This document shows, piece by piece, positions 15,502 to 26,963 of a stretch of 64,000 nucleotides of DNA. Position numbers and translations under genes: made by a program. The stretch covers positions 1-64,000 of the forward strand of contig JAIQFV010000010.1 in NCBI GenBank assembly GCA_020073085.1, read 5' to 3'. Source of the stretch: Terriglobia bacterium (GTDB lineage Bacteria > Acidobacteriota > Terriglobia > JAIQFV01). Every line of letters begins with the position of its first letter. The first letter of the stretch is position 1. The notes below the pieces were generated by a model, which worked only from the letters and a program-made list of their open reading frames with translations, was not told the origin of the DNA and searched no databases.

Positions 15502-16704
15502 CTACGATTCACTCTTGGCTTCCTTGGTTTCTTTGGCTTCTTTAGCTTCTTTGCCTTCTTTGACGCCCTGGGAATCTTGTGCTTCCTGGGCTTCCTGGAC
15601 CGCTTCCTTGACGGCTTCCTTCACTGCCTTCTTGACCACCTTCTTCATGGTGTCCTTGACGGCCTTATCGTTCAGCACGTCGTCACCGGCCTTGGCCACC
15701 GCTTTTCTCACGGCGATCTTCACGGTGGCTGCCAGAGGATCCAATTCCTTCGTGAAGACTTGAACCGCCTTCTCTGCATCCGCTTCTGAGACCGCCGGGC
15801 GCGTCTCCACGGGAGCTTCCGCCTCTTTGGGTGGGGCCGTCTCCAGGGGCGGGGCCGTTTCTTTCTTAGCGGTCGTCGCGGTCCAGTCCGATTCAAAAGT
15901 GTCGATCAGTTGTTTCACAACCCGGGCATCGCGGACAATGAGACCGACTTCGCGGCGCGCGTCCAGTTCCAAGGTGCGAAGGCTTTGGCTGCCGACGAAG
16001 GCCTGGCGCCGGTCGCGGATAATCGTGCGTGTATGCAGCCGTGGGGCGCCGAGTTTCCGCACATCCAACGGGACGCGCCCGGCCACCGAGCCGATGACCT
16101 TGACCTCGACACCCGCTTTCACCCGCTCCTGCAAGGCGCGAAGCATCTCCTTGTCCGAGATCCGGGGGTCGTAGACCAACAATTGTTTCTTTGCCCGTCT
16201 CAGAAACGTGGCCAGTACCTTCCGGGAGTTCTCCGGGCTGACGACAAACGTCTCTTCTCCCGGCATGAACTTTGTCCGGGTGCAGTCGGCCTGGAACAGT
16301 TTTGCCGCTTCGCGGACCCAGTCGGCATGGGTAGTGACGATGCCGAAGCCACGGCTGTGGTCGATATCCAGATGCGTGAAATTGAATGACAGGACGCACA
16401 AGACACGGCGATCGATCAAGATGTACTTGCCGTGATAACGGATCAGGTCGTCGGAGGTGCGGGCCACAATGATGCCGGCGGCGAGGCAGCGCAGTTCCAG
16501 CTTGCGCAGGCCCTGTTCGCCGCCGCGGTTGGCAAATGCGATCAAGGCGGTCACCTTGACGCCCCTCTCCGCGGCCGCCTTCAGCGCCATCTCCACGTCT
16601 CGGCGATCGAAGCGGAAGATGGCAATCTCCACGCTCCGCTTCGCGCTCTTGATGGCAGAAAGCAGCGGCCCCACCCCGTCAGCGGGCTCGATGATCAGTT
16701 TCAT
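15502..16704 (-). CDS. Phospholipase D-like protein with degenerate second HKD motif
   Basis: 400 residues. Two PLD repeats: the first has an intact HxKxxxxD (YHGKYILID; H91, K93, D98) followed by SFNFT. The second reads LHTRTIIRD (H224, R226, D231) with GSQSL, so the motif lysine is Arg. PLD enzymes normally need both halves; Arg is rare and activity is uncertain. Residues 275-400 are a low-complexity Lys/Ala/Glu tail with repeats such as KKAVKEAVKEAVQEAQEAQ and KEGKEAKEAKETKEAK, probably an extended helix. No signal peptide. It leads the operon with the 210-aa protein and the metallophosphoesterase. Confidence 0.8.
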   Translation of the reverse strand: MKLIIEPADGVGPLLSAIKSAKRSVEIAIFRFDRRDVEMALKAAAERGVKVTALIAFANRGGEQGLRKLELRCLAAGIIVARTSDDLIRYHGKYILIDRRVLCVLSFNFTHLDIDHSRGFGIVTTHADWVREAAKLFQADCTRTKFMPGEETFVVSPENSRKVLATFLRRAKKQLLVYDPRISDKEMLRALQERVKAGVEVKVIGSVAGRVPLDVRKLGAPRLHTRTIIRDRRQAFVGSQSLRTLELDARREVGLIVRDARVVKQLIDTFESDWTATTAKKETAPPLETAPPKEAEAPVETRPAVSEADAEKAVQVFTKELDPLAATVKIAVRKAVAKAGDDVLNDKAVKDTMKKVVKKAVKEAVKEAVQEAQEAQDSQGVKEGKEAKEAKETKEAKSES

Positions 16705-16759
16705 GCTCGAATCTCTCCGGCTTTAGCCTTTCGTCCCATCCATGTTGAGTTGCACAAGG

Positions 16760-16860
16760 TTTGGTAGCCGTGATCCCGTTTTTTGGGATCGCGGGTTCTT
16801 TCCCGGCCGTTCGCAAAAGCCCGTGATCCGCGGAAAAGCATGCGGATCACGGCTACCAAA
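16760..16860. repeat. Inverted-repeat element (GGTAGCC family)
   Basis: A perfect 17-bp inverted repeat TTTGGTAGCCGTGATCC (16760-16776) and its complement (16844-16860) encloses an inner hairpin GATCCCGTTTTTTGGGATC. About 50 bp of its left half recurs at 55901-55955. It occupies the gap between the phospholipase-D-like gene and the downstream secreted-protein gene of the previous operon; possibly it also ends transcription. Confidence 0.8.
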
Positions 16861-16957
16861 GCGTTCCATTCGAGAGATGGGGTCATCCGCCACCATTTTC
16901 TATCAATAGATGCTTCAAACGGCCGTTTCGGCGAGCCGCCTGCCGCTTTCTTGATGA

Positions 16958-17926
16958 TCACAGGGCTCGAAGGTCCGCAATTCGCTTGCGCACGGCCTCG
17001 GTGTACACCGTGACGTCTTCCGGCCCATAGCCTCCGGCGCGGAAGCAGTCGCGGACCTGTTCTTCAGAAAGCATCGCCAGCCTCTCCCCCAGCCATTTCG
17101 CGTCGGCGCGCGGGATGTGTTGGGTGACCTTTTCCATATCGGATTTGGCGTGCAGCACAAAATCAACGAAGTCGGGCCCGGCATTCCCGATAAATTTCGA
17201 GTTTGCATATTCTTTAGCATCGCTCTTGGATCGCGAGAGCCGATTGCCCGTATTTCCTAACGTGGCCCCCACGTCGCTCACCACGTACCTGCGTTCCCCG
17301 TCCACCTCGTAGATCGAGTTGTTTACTCGTTTTAAGTCCCAGTTGTTCAACAAAGACATCATTATTCGCAGGCCGTTCAATTCCTGCTTGTTGAGGAAAG
17401 GATTGTCGAACCAGCCCCAATCGCCGAGCTTCTTCACCCCTTTCGGCTTGCGTTCCAGGCGCGCTTTGTGGACCGTGCCGTCGGCAGAAACAAAATTACT
17501 TCCACGGCCCAGCTTCGGCATTCCCGCCACTTTAATTTCCGCCAGGTAATAGTCCTCATCCACGAAATAGCCGGCGGCCCACAATAAGCGCGTCGCCGCG
17601 GTTTCCGACTGGGGTTCCTGGCCCAGCTTCACCTTCCACTGGACACCCTGCTCGTCTTTGATATCGAACTTCGGACTGGTTCCTTGCTTGTCTTCCTTGA
17701 CGAAGGTGTATTTGCCGTTCGGGTCCGGCGCGTGCTCTTTCCCGCCGACACCGTAGAGCAGGTTCAAGGAAGCGACGTCGCCCGGATCACGCCAGATCAA
17801 TTCCGGCAGGTTGGCGGGATTCCCCTTCTGTTTGTTTTTATCTTTCTTCGGCGCAGCGAATGATGCCGAAACCGCCAACAACATCAGCATCATTATGAAG
17901 TACCGCCTGGCTTTTGTTCGTCGCAT
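16958..17926 (-). CDS. Unknown secreted protein, 322 aa
   Basis: Start at ATG 17926, with GAGG 7 nt upstream. The signal peptide is RRYFIMMLMLLAVSASFA, followed by a Lys-rich linker. Mature motifs include WRDPGDVASLNLLYGVGGKE, SETAATRLLWAAGYFVDEDY and YVVSDVGATLG (near residue 240). The last, with a preceding NNWDLKRVNN, is faintly kinase-like (Fam20/PI3K-type), but no catalytic set can be proven. It follows the ABC exporter gene by 40 bp on the same strand, so the two are probably co-transcribed. Confidence 0.75.
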   Translation of the reverse strand: MRRTKARRYFIMMLMLLAVSASFAAPKKDKNKQKGNPANLPELIWRDPGDVASLNLLYGVGGKEHAPDPNGKYTFVKEDKQGTSPKFDIKDEQGVQWKVKLGQEPQSETAATRLLWAAGYFVDEDYYLAEIKVAGMPKLGRGSNFVSADGTVHKARLERKPKGVKKLGDWGWFDNPFLNKQELNGLRIMMSLLNNWDLKRVNNSIYEVDGERRYVVSDVGATLGNTGNRLSRSKSDAKEYANSKFIGNAGPDFVDFVLHAKSDMEKVTQHIPRADAKWLGERLAMLSEEQVRDCFRAGGYGPEDVTVYTEAVRKRIADLRAL

Positions 17927-17966
17927 GGTTTGTGCCTCTTCCCTATTGAAAAAAACTATTAACCGG

Positions 17967-19808
17967 CTACCGGGTAATTTGTGGTTTGCTGAGCGCCTCG
18001 GGAGTCTGGATCTTGTATAATTCTGCATACACTCCGTTTTTCGCCAAAAGGGCCTCGTGGGTGCCTTGTTCCGCCAATTCGCAATCTTTGATCACAAAGA
18101 TAACGTCCGCGTGGCGGATGGTATCGAGATGATGTGCGATGACGACGGAAGTTCTCCCTTTCATCAGTTTGTCGAGGGCTTCGATGACGGACTGTTCGGA
18201 GGCCGCATCCAGGCCCACGGTCGGCTCGTCGAGAATCAGAATGGGAGTATTGCGGATGACCGCCCGGGCAATGGCAATCCGCTGGCGTTGACCGCCCGAG
18301 AGCGTGACGCCGCGCTCGCCGACCATGGTGTCGTAGCCGTCGGGCATTTCCTCGATGAATTCCCGTGCATTGGCCAGTTCGGCGGCGCGCTTGATTTCTT
18401 TGGGCGCGGCGCCGGGTTTGCCGTAAGCGATGTTTTCCCAAATCGTGGCGCGGAAGAGGAGGGTGTCCTGAAGGACGAAACTGATCTGATCGCGCAACGA
18501 CTTCAGGTGATAGCGGCGAAGGTCGGTGCCATCAATTCCGACATGTCCGGAAACGGGATCGTAGAAACGCGGAATCAAGCTCACGAGGGTGGTCTTCCCG
18601 GTCCCCGAAGGGCCCACGAACGCCGCGACCTGTCCGGGTTCGATCTTGAAGCTGATGTCCCGGAGTACCTCCTTCTCCTTGTCGCCTCCATAGTTGAAGC
18701 TGACCTGGGCGAACTCAATTTGACCTTTGAACTTGGGGGCCCGGCGTGCGCCCGGCTCGTCCTTCACGCGGCTTTCAATCTCCAGGACTTCCTGGATACG
18801 CTCGTAACCAACCATCGACTTCGACACGGTGTCGGTCATTTTAGAGAGATCACGCATCGGCTTGTACATCTTCCCCAGATACAACAGGAACACAATCAGC
18901 GTCCCCGTGGTCAGCTGGTCGGCCAGTGCCAGCCGTGCCCCGTACCACAACACCAGGCACGTCCCGATGGCCACGATGACCTCCACCACCGGTGCAAGCT
19001 TGGCCTTGACGGCTCGCGCCTGGAGCCCGGCTTCCACGTTTTCCAGACTTTCAGACTCGAACCGCTTTTGTTCGTAGTCTTCCCGGGCAAATGCCTTGAC
19101 CACGCGGATGGAGGTCAGCACCTCCTCCACCAGGGAGAGCAGCTCGCTTTCTTTCTTTCGAACCGCACGCGAGGCCTTCTTGATGCGCCGCGTGAAGGAA
19201 TAGACCACCAGGAAGAGCACCGGCGAGACAGAGAGGGCAATGAGGGTGAAGCGCCAATTGAGATAAAACATGACCCCGATCATGCCCATCAACGTCATGA
19301 CGTTGACCAGAATGCCGAGGAGGGCTGAGTTGATGAAGTCCTGGACGGCTTCGATGTCGCTGGTGACGCGGGTGATCAGGTCGCCGGTCCGCGATTCATC
19401 GTGTTCGGCCAGGGACAGCCGCTGAATGTGGTGGTACAGGGTCCGGCGCAGGTCGTGCCCCACCCATTGACTGACGCTCGTGGTCAGGTATTTCTCGAAA
19501 TAGGCGCTGACGGCGCCGACGATCGCAATGAGAGCGACCGCGGCGACGGCGAAGTTCAGAACCGCATAGTGGTCCTGGCCGAACAGCCTGGTAATAATTC
19601 CGGCCAACCGGCCGGGAAGTTTGCCCGAACGCTGAATGTTATCGACGACAATTTTGATGGGCCACGGCTCGAGAATATCCGTGAGCGCTTCGCCCAGCAC
19701 GGCCACCAGCGCGAGGGTCAGCGCCTTCCAGTGAGGACGAACCACATCGGTGATCCTCAGTTTTCGCGAGGACCCGGCCGCGGGAGGTTTGTCAGCCCTA
19801 TCGGTCAT
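17967..19808 (-). CDS. MsbA-like ABC exporter, fused permease and ATPase
   Basis: 613 residues. The N-terminal half has about six membrane segments of the ABC type 1 exporter fold (EPWPIKIVVDN early, DLITRVTSDIEAVQDFINSA as the coupling region). The ATPase has Walker A GPSGTGKTTL, Q-loop FVLQDTLLFRATIWENIAYG, signature LSGGQRQRIAIARA, Walker B ILILDEPTVGLD and H-loop VIAHH. As a homodimer it would flip lipid or lipid-linked substrate, or a drug, across the inner membrane. The secreted-protein gene directly downstream suggests an envelope role. Confidence 0.9.
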   Translation of the reverse strand: MTDRADKPPAAGSSRKLRITDVVRPHWKALTLALVAVLGEALTDILEPWPIKIVVDNIQRSGKLPGRLAGIITRLFGQDHYAVLNFAVAAVALIAIVGAVSAYFEKYLTTSVSQWVGHDLRRTLYHHIQRLSLAEHDESRTGDLITRVTSDIEAVQDFINSALLGILVNVMTLMGMIGVMFYLNWRFTLIALSVSPVLFLVVYSFTRRIKKASRAVRKKESELLSLVEEVLTSIRVVKAFAREDYEQKRFESESLENVEAGLQARAVKAKLAPVVEVIVAIGTCLVLWYGARLALADQLTTGTLIVFLLYLGKMYKPMRDLSKMTDTVSKSMVGYERIQEVLEIESRVKDEPGARRAPKFKGQIEFAQVSFNYGGDKEKEVLRDISFKIEPGQVAAFVGPSGTGKTTLVSLIPRFYDPVSGHVGIDGTDLRRYHLKSLRDQISFVLQDTLLFRATIWENIAYGKPGAAPKEIKRAAELANAREFIEEMPDGYDTMVGERGVTLSGGQRQRIAIARAVIRNTPILILDEPTVGLDAASEQSVIEALDKLMKGRTSVVIAHHLDTIRHADVIFVIKDCELAEQGTHEALLAKNGVYAELYKIQTPEALSKPQITR

Positions 19809-20280
19809 ACCATCTTATGGGGCTCAGTAGGCCGGACGCTACGGCTGTGTTTAATCGACCTGATTTCATGAGGCGGTGGTCGGTTCGAGCGCGAGAATCT
19901 AATTTCCGGAGAACCTCGCTTTGCTCCGCCATGCTACTCAGGGGCAACTTGGGCGTCTGTTCAAATAAGCACATCCCCAACGGTTCCGGACAGAATGGGA
20001 TGGGGATCACCTACATCAGAGTTGTGTCAAGAGGCAACACTCCTGCCCGTGCCCAGCCAAGAGCTTTGTGTGTTACTCCCGGCTGCGAGTGAATCAATTT
20101 TTTGCTAACCGCATCCATTATAAAACAAAAGGGGTCCGGCTGCGACACTTGACACCACCGGACAGGATTGAACGGGTGGGATTGCTAATCATCTCTTTGG
20201 CCTCTCGGTTGTCAAATGTCGCCGGGCTGTCCGCTTTTGTGGCGTCGAGGAAGAGGAGGACTCCATCGAGAAAAGCAAAA
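19809..20280. other. Intergenic region without recognised gene
   Basis: Between the divergent ABC exporter and the repeat block before secA. I see no coding frame with support, no RNA gene and no clear promoter. Confidence 0.5.
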
Positions 20281-20625
20281 TCCAAAGTCCAAACCTCCAG
20301 ATTCCAAATAAACTCCAAAACCCAGAATCCAAGCAAGAACCAAATTCCTATCCACCGCAACGGATTTGGGGATTTGTCCGACGGCCGAGACCCCCATTGT
20401 CCATTTATCGCTGGGGCAAAAGGGACCCCGTTTCTGTTTGGATTTTGGTCTTTGGAGTTTATTTGGAATTTGGATTGACGGATTTGGGGATTTGGACGAT
20501 GGCCGAGACCCCCATTGTCCATTTATCGCTGGGGCAAAAGGGACCCCGTTTCTGTTTGGATTTTGGTCTTTGGAGTTTATTTGGAATTTGTCCGCCGCAG
20601 GCGGATTGGAATTTGAATTTTCCTT
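20278..20625. repeat. Heptamer block with 118-bp tandem duplication
   Basis: CCAAA-type heptamers at 20278-20345 and TTTGGAA-type at 20440-20475 and 20560-20625. A unit beginning CGGATTTGGGGATTTG and containing GAGACCCCCATTGTCCATTT is present twice in tandem with a period of 118 bp (20361 and 20479). A diverged third copy lies at about 13858. Non-coding. Confidence 0.85.
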
Positions 20626-20682
20626 CTCGTGATGGGGGCGCTGAGGTGAGACCGATTGAAAGGCCCTTTTGCCTTGACGATG

Positions 20683-20756
20683 CACGAAAATAGGGACAGG
20701 CACCCAGGTGAATGCGACCTCCAGATCTTCGAGCGGGAGGTGCCAGTCCCTATTTT
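20683..20756. mobile_element. Candidate 74-bp MITE/REP-like element upstream of secA
   Basis: Terminal inverted repeats GAAAATAGGGACAGGCACC (20686-20704) and GGTGCCAGTCCCTATTTTC (20738-20756) match at 18 of 19 positions. Outside them lies a 10-bp direct repeat CTTGACGATG at 20673-20682 and 20757-20766, which looks like a target-site duplication. Short elements of this kind are mobilised by transposases elsewhere in the genome (RAYT-type is a guess). It ends 54 bp before the secA start and may contribute to its leader. Confidence 0.6.
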
Positions 20757-20819
20757 CTTGACGATGTAGGAGGCCAATCTTAGAATGAAGAATTGTAACT
20801 CGCCACAGAAAGCGACGGA

Positions 20820-23549
<2,730 letters not shown>

Positions 23550-23553
23550 AGAA

Positions 23554-23618
23554 GGTGTCGGGTGCCGGGTGTCAGGTGTCAGAAAAGAGTTGCCAGTTGC
23601 CAGTGACCAGTTATCATT
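23554..23618. repeat. Heptamer array (GTGTCAG / GTTGCCA type), copy 1
   Basis: Starts four bases after the secA stop. It consists of GGTGTCG, GGTGCCG, GGTGTCA, GGTGTCA, then AGTTGCC, AGTTGCC, AGTGACC, AGTTATC: two heptamer types in series. The same series in inverted orientation lies at 24803-24897. The array resembles the short tandem heptamer repeats (STRR) described in filamentous cyanobacteria. Confidence 0.8.
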
Positions 23619-23818
23619 CAGAAGCAATCAATTCTTCAGTTGGCCGAACCTAAAGAGGCTAGGACTTAGCCAGAATTCCAGTTTTTCCAATCATATCCAA
23701 GGTAGATCTTCTTCGGTCAACAGGATACACTTACGGCTAGGGACGAATTGCTGATCCAGAACGACTGAGAATCGACAAATTTTCCCCGGCGACTGACAGC
23801 TTTTTTCTGGCGCCTGGC

Positions 23819-23905
23819 CTCTGACACCTGACACCCGGCACCTGACACCTCATTTCTGTTATGGCAACTGTTTTCTAACACCTAAAACCTATGACCTAAC
23901 ACCTG
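23819..23905. repeat. Heptamer array (CTGACAC / ACACCTA type) ending at the phoB start
   Basis: CTGACAC, CTGACAC, CCGGCAC, CTGACAC run with a 7-nt period and are the inverse of the 23554 array. After GGCAACTG a second run AACACCT, AAAACCT, ATGACCT, AACACCT follows, ending six bases before the phoB ATG. No Shine-Dalgarno is left in front of phoB. The spacer 23619-23818 shows nothing recognisable. Confidence 0.8.
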
Positions 23906-23910
23906 CTTTT

Positions 23911-24612
23911 ATGGCCCGACGCATCCTCCTCATTGAAGACGATCACGACATCGCGGAGCTGGTGAAGTACAACCTCGAGAAGAACGGTTTCGAGGTTCAC
24001 CTCCAGGCTCATGGCAGTGGAATACTGCCGCTCCTGCGGAAGACTCAGCCCCATCTGATCCTGCTGGATGTGATGCTGCCCGACGCGGACGGCTTCGAGC
24101 TGTGCAAGGAGATCCGGCGGGACCCCTCAGGAAAGGACATTCCGGTTCTCTTTCTTACGGCGCGGGCCGAAGAATTTGACAAGGTGCTGGGCCTCGAACT
24201 GGGCGCGGATGATTACATTACGAAACCCTTCTCACCGCGGGAACTGGTGGCGCGGGTCCGGGCCCACCTGCGGCGCGCCGAGAAGACCCAGGAGCCGGCG
24301 GTGGTCACGCAGGGGGGCATCGCCCTGAACCGGGACCAATGCGCTGTCCGGGTCGAGGGCGAGGTGGTGGAACTGAGCGCCACCGAATTCAAGCTGCTCG
24401 AGTACCTCCTTTCGCATCCCGACCGGGTGTTCAGCCGCGACCAACTGCTCGATGCCGTTTGGGGGACGCAGGCCTTTGTCACCCCACGCACTGTCGATGT
24501 CCATATTCGAAGGCTTCGGGAAAAAATCGAACGAGACTCTGAAAACCCAGCGTATCTGAAAACCGTGAGGGGATTCGGGTATAAGTTTGAGAGCGGAGAA
24601 GCCGAAAGCTAG
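23911..24612 (+). CDS. phoB: OmpR/PhoB-family response regulator
   Basis: 233 residues. The receiver domain has IEDD (9-12), the phospho-acceptor D53 in LLDVMLPD, and K105 in TKPFSP. The C-terminal winged helix has LSATEFKLLEYLLSHPDRVF and TVDVHIRRLREKIE, ending KTVRGFGYKFE. It pairs with the sensor kinase gene 288 bp downstream. PhoR-like kinase architecture and a Pho-box-like promoter at pstS in the same window make phosphate-starvation control the likely role, although other OmpR-type roles cannot be excluded. Start at ATG 23911, after a heptamer array without a ribosome-binding site. Confidence 0.9.
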   Translation: MARRILLIEDDHDIAELVKYNLEKNGFEVHLQAHGSGILPLLRKTQPHLILLDVMLPDADGFELCKEIRRDPSGKDIPVLFLTARAEEFDKVLGLELGADDYITKPFSPRELVARVRAHLRRAEKTQEPAVVTQGGIALNRDQCAVRVEGEVVELSATEFKLLEYLLSHPDRVFSRDQLLDAVWGTQAFVTPRTVDVHIRRLREKIERDSENPAYLKTVRGFGYKFESGEAES

Positions 24613-24627
24613 GACAGTTTATATTCC

Positions 24628-24897
24628 AAAGTCCAAGCACCACAATCCAAATAAATTCCAAAGTCCAAACGCCAAATTCCAAACGAATTCCAAAACCCAA
24701 ATAAATAAAACAACCTGGAGTAGAGGAAGCATCGGAGGAAACATTCTAAAACTGTATTCTGGTTTCTGCCGGCCGAATTCTAACTTCCATCTCCATGACA
24801 CTTACAACTGAGAACTGACAACTGTTCTTCCGGCAACGGGTCTCTGGCAACTGGCAACTTTTTCTGACACCTGGCACCCGACCCCTGACACCTGTCT
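24628..24897. repeat. Heptamer arrays between phoB and phoR
   Basis: 24628-24710 is a CCAAA-type heptamer run. 24803-24897 is a mixed run ACAACTG, AGAACTG, ACAACTG, then CTGGCAA, CTGGCAA, CTTTTT and CTGACAC, CTGGCAC, CCGACCC, CTGACAC, ending about six bases before the phoR ATG. The latter is an inverted copy of the 23554 array. Confidence 0.8.
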
Positions 24898-24900
24898 TCC

Positions 24901-26655
24901 ATGCGCCGCCACCTGTTTACCAAGATTCTCCTCACCTACCTGGCGATCATCCTCAGCCTCCTCGCCGTTCTGGATTTTTATCTGACCCGCTTTACGGAGC
25001 GGCGCGAGATTGACGAGATCGCGCGCAACCTGGAGCAAAAGGCGAGGCTGCTGGCGCTCGACATCACACCGTCGAGTGCGATCGGGGACATACGACAGAA
25101 GCTTCTCGAGGCGCATCTGCCGGCCGACGCGCGGATCACCTGGATCGAGCCGCACGGCGTGGTCATGGCCGACACCAATGCCAATCCTGCGGAAATGGAA
25201 AACCATGCCACCCGTCCGGAATTCATCGAGGCCCTGGCGGGACGGGCAGGCCGCTCGATCCGGTTCAGCCACACCCTCCATATTGACTTCCTCTATGTGG
25301 CCGTTCCGCTTGAGGCGGACGGAAGGCTTTTCGGGGCGCTCCGTCTTGCCTATCCCCTCTCTGATTTGCAGCGCCAGATCCACGAAATCCGCCAGCGCAT
25401 CCGGCTCTCCTCGCTCATCGCTTTTCTGCTGGCGGCCGTGATCGGCTACTTTCTCTCCCGGTCGCTGGTCTCGCGGATCCACACGTTGACGCGATTTTCC
25501 GAATCGATCGCCACCGGCGATTTTCAGAACCGGGCGCCGGTCGAAGGGAGTGACGAGCTGAGTTCGCTGGCCCAATCGCTCAATTCCACCGCCGACCAAC
25601 TCCAACAACTCTTTGAATCGGTGGATTCCGAACGCACCAAGCTGCAAATGGTGCTCGAAAACATGTCGGAGGGAATCCTCGTCCTGGACCAGAGCCGGAA
25701 AGTCAGCCTGAGCAACCGGGCGATGGGGAACCTGCTGGGCCGGGCTTCTCCCATTCCCCCGGGGACTCCGCGGCATGAGGCTTTTCGCCACCCGGAACTC
25801 CAGGCCTTCTTTGAAAGCGTGTACTCGACCGGCGCCCCGGCGACCAAGAGTTTTCTGTTGCACTCCACGCCGGAGCGATATTTCCAGGCCACCCTGGCCC
25901 CGGTGATGAACGCCCGAGGCGCGATTGAGATGCTCATCGCGGTGTTTTACGATACGACGGCGATTGAGCGGGTGGATCGCGTCCGGAAGGATTTTGTGGC
26001 GAATGTATCGCACGAGCTGCGGACCCCGCTCACCTCCATCCAGGGCTATGCGGAGACCCTGATTGACGGGGCCGTCGACGACCCGCACCGGCGCGGCGAA
26101 TTCCTCGAAAGGATCCGGCAACAGTCGGTCCGGCTCGCCAAGCTCACGGCCGATCTGTTGACGCTCTCGACGATCGAATCGGGAAAGTATCCGTTCAAAC
26201 GATTGCGCGCCGATGCAAACCAGATTGTCCGCGAATCGATCGGGGACCTCGGGAGCGCCATTCAAATGAAGTCCATTTCGATCGGGTTCGATCCCGACCC
26301 ATCGAACCCGGCAGTGGAGTGTGATCCTGATGCGATCCGCCAAGTCCTCTTGAACCTGCTCGACAATGCTGTGAAATTCTCGCTTCCCCGGGGAAAGATC
26401 GAAGTGGCCATTCGCCCCGATGAGGGAGGTCTCCGGTTCTCGGTCACCGACCATGGCATGGGGATTCCCTCGCTCGATCTCCCACGGCTGGGCGAGCGGT
26501 TTTATCGCGTCGACAAAGCGCGTTCGCGGGAGCTGGGAGGGACGGGGCTGGGCCTCGCCATCGTCAAGCACATCGTGGAGGCCCACGGCGGCAAGCTTTC
26601 CATCCAAAGCGAGTTGGGGAAGGGCTCGTGCTTTTCGTTCACGCTGCCGGTGTGA
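24901..26655 (+). CDS. phoR: PhoR-like membrane sensor histidine kinase
   Basis: 584 residues. One membrane segment near the N-terminus ([20 protein letters not shown]), a periplasmic sensor region, a second membrane segment ([17 protein letters not shown], about 165-185), HAMP ([20 protein letters not shown]), and PAS ([20 protein letters not shown]). HisKA follows with [19 protein letters not shown] (phospho-His H371), then HATPase with N-box [19 protein letters not shown] and [19 protein letters not shown]. It should phosphorylate the regulator encoded upstream. The start codon follows a heptamer array and lacks a Shine-Dalgarno. Confidence 0.92.
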   Translation: MRRHLFTKILLTYLAIILSLLAVLDFYLTRFTERREIDEIARNLEQKARLLALDITPSSAIGDIRQKLLEAHLPADARITWIEPHGVVMADTNANPAEMENHATRPEFIEALAGRAGRSIRFSHTLHIDFLYVAVPLEADGRLFGALRLAYPLSDLQRQIHEIRQRIRLSSLIAFLLAAVIGYFLSRSLVSRIHTLTRFSESIATGDFQNRAPVEGSDELSSLAQSLNSTADQLQQLFESVDSERTKLQMVLENMSEGILVLDQSRKVSLSNRAMGNLLGRASPIPPGTPRHEAFRHPELQAFFESVYSTGAPATKSFLLHSTPERYFQATLAPVMNARGAIEMLIAVFYDTTAIERVDRVRKDFVANVSHELRTPLTSIQGYAETLIDGAVDDPHRRGEFLERIRQQSVRLAKLTADLLTLSTIESGKYPFKRLRADANQIVRESIGDLGSAIQMKSISIGFDPDPSNPAVECDPDAIRQVLLNLLDNAVKFSLPRGKIEVAIRPDEGGLRFSVTDHGMGIPSLDLPRLGERFYRVDKARSRELGGTGLGLAIVKHIVEAHGGKLSIQSELGKGSCFSFTLPV

Positions 26656-26963
26656 GCGAGGTCCCGCGATTGTATTCTCACATTTTCTGCCGGCCCTCCG
26701 GGCCTCGTGTATGATTTTTGGCGGACCCGCGTACCCCACCCTCGCTCCGTAAAAAGCACGGAGCTCCGATGGGGCTACAATCTTTCGGTCCTCCGGACCT
26801 GACTCGTTTCCCCTCGCTTACCCCACACGAGCTCAGCGTCCTTCGCGATCTCCGCGGTTAAATCTTTTCCCGAGGAGGCTGGAATTCCGCCGGAAACAAG
26901 ACTCCAAACCAAAAAAGGTGTATTCTTCGCCTCTGCAGTCCGGAGCACGTCGTTTGTAAATCT
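26656..26963. other. Intergenic region with dispersed repeat
   Basis: 26692-26805 holds a copy of the repeat found at 29232-29640: CCGGCCCTCCGGGCC, a TACCCCACCCTCGCTCCG / CGGAGCTC...GGGGCTACA hairpin, and CGGTCCTCCGGACC. No gene seen. Confidence 0.65.
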
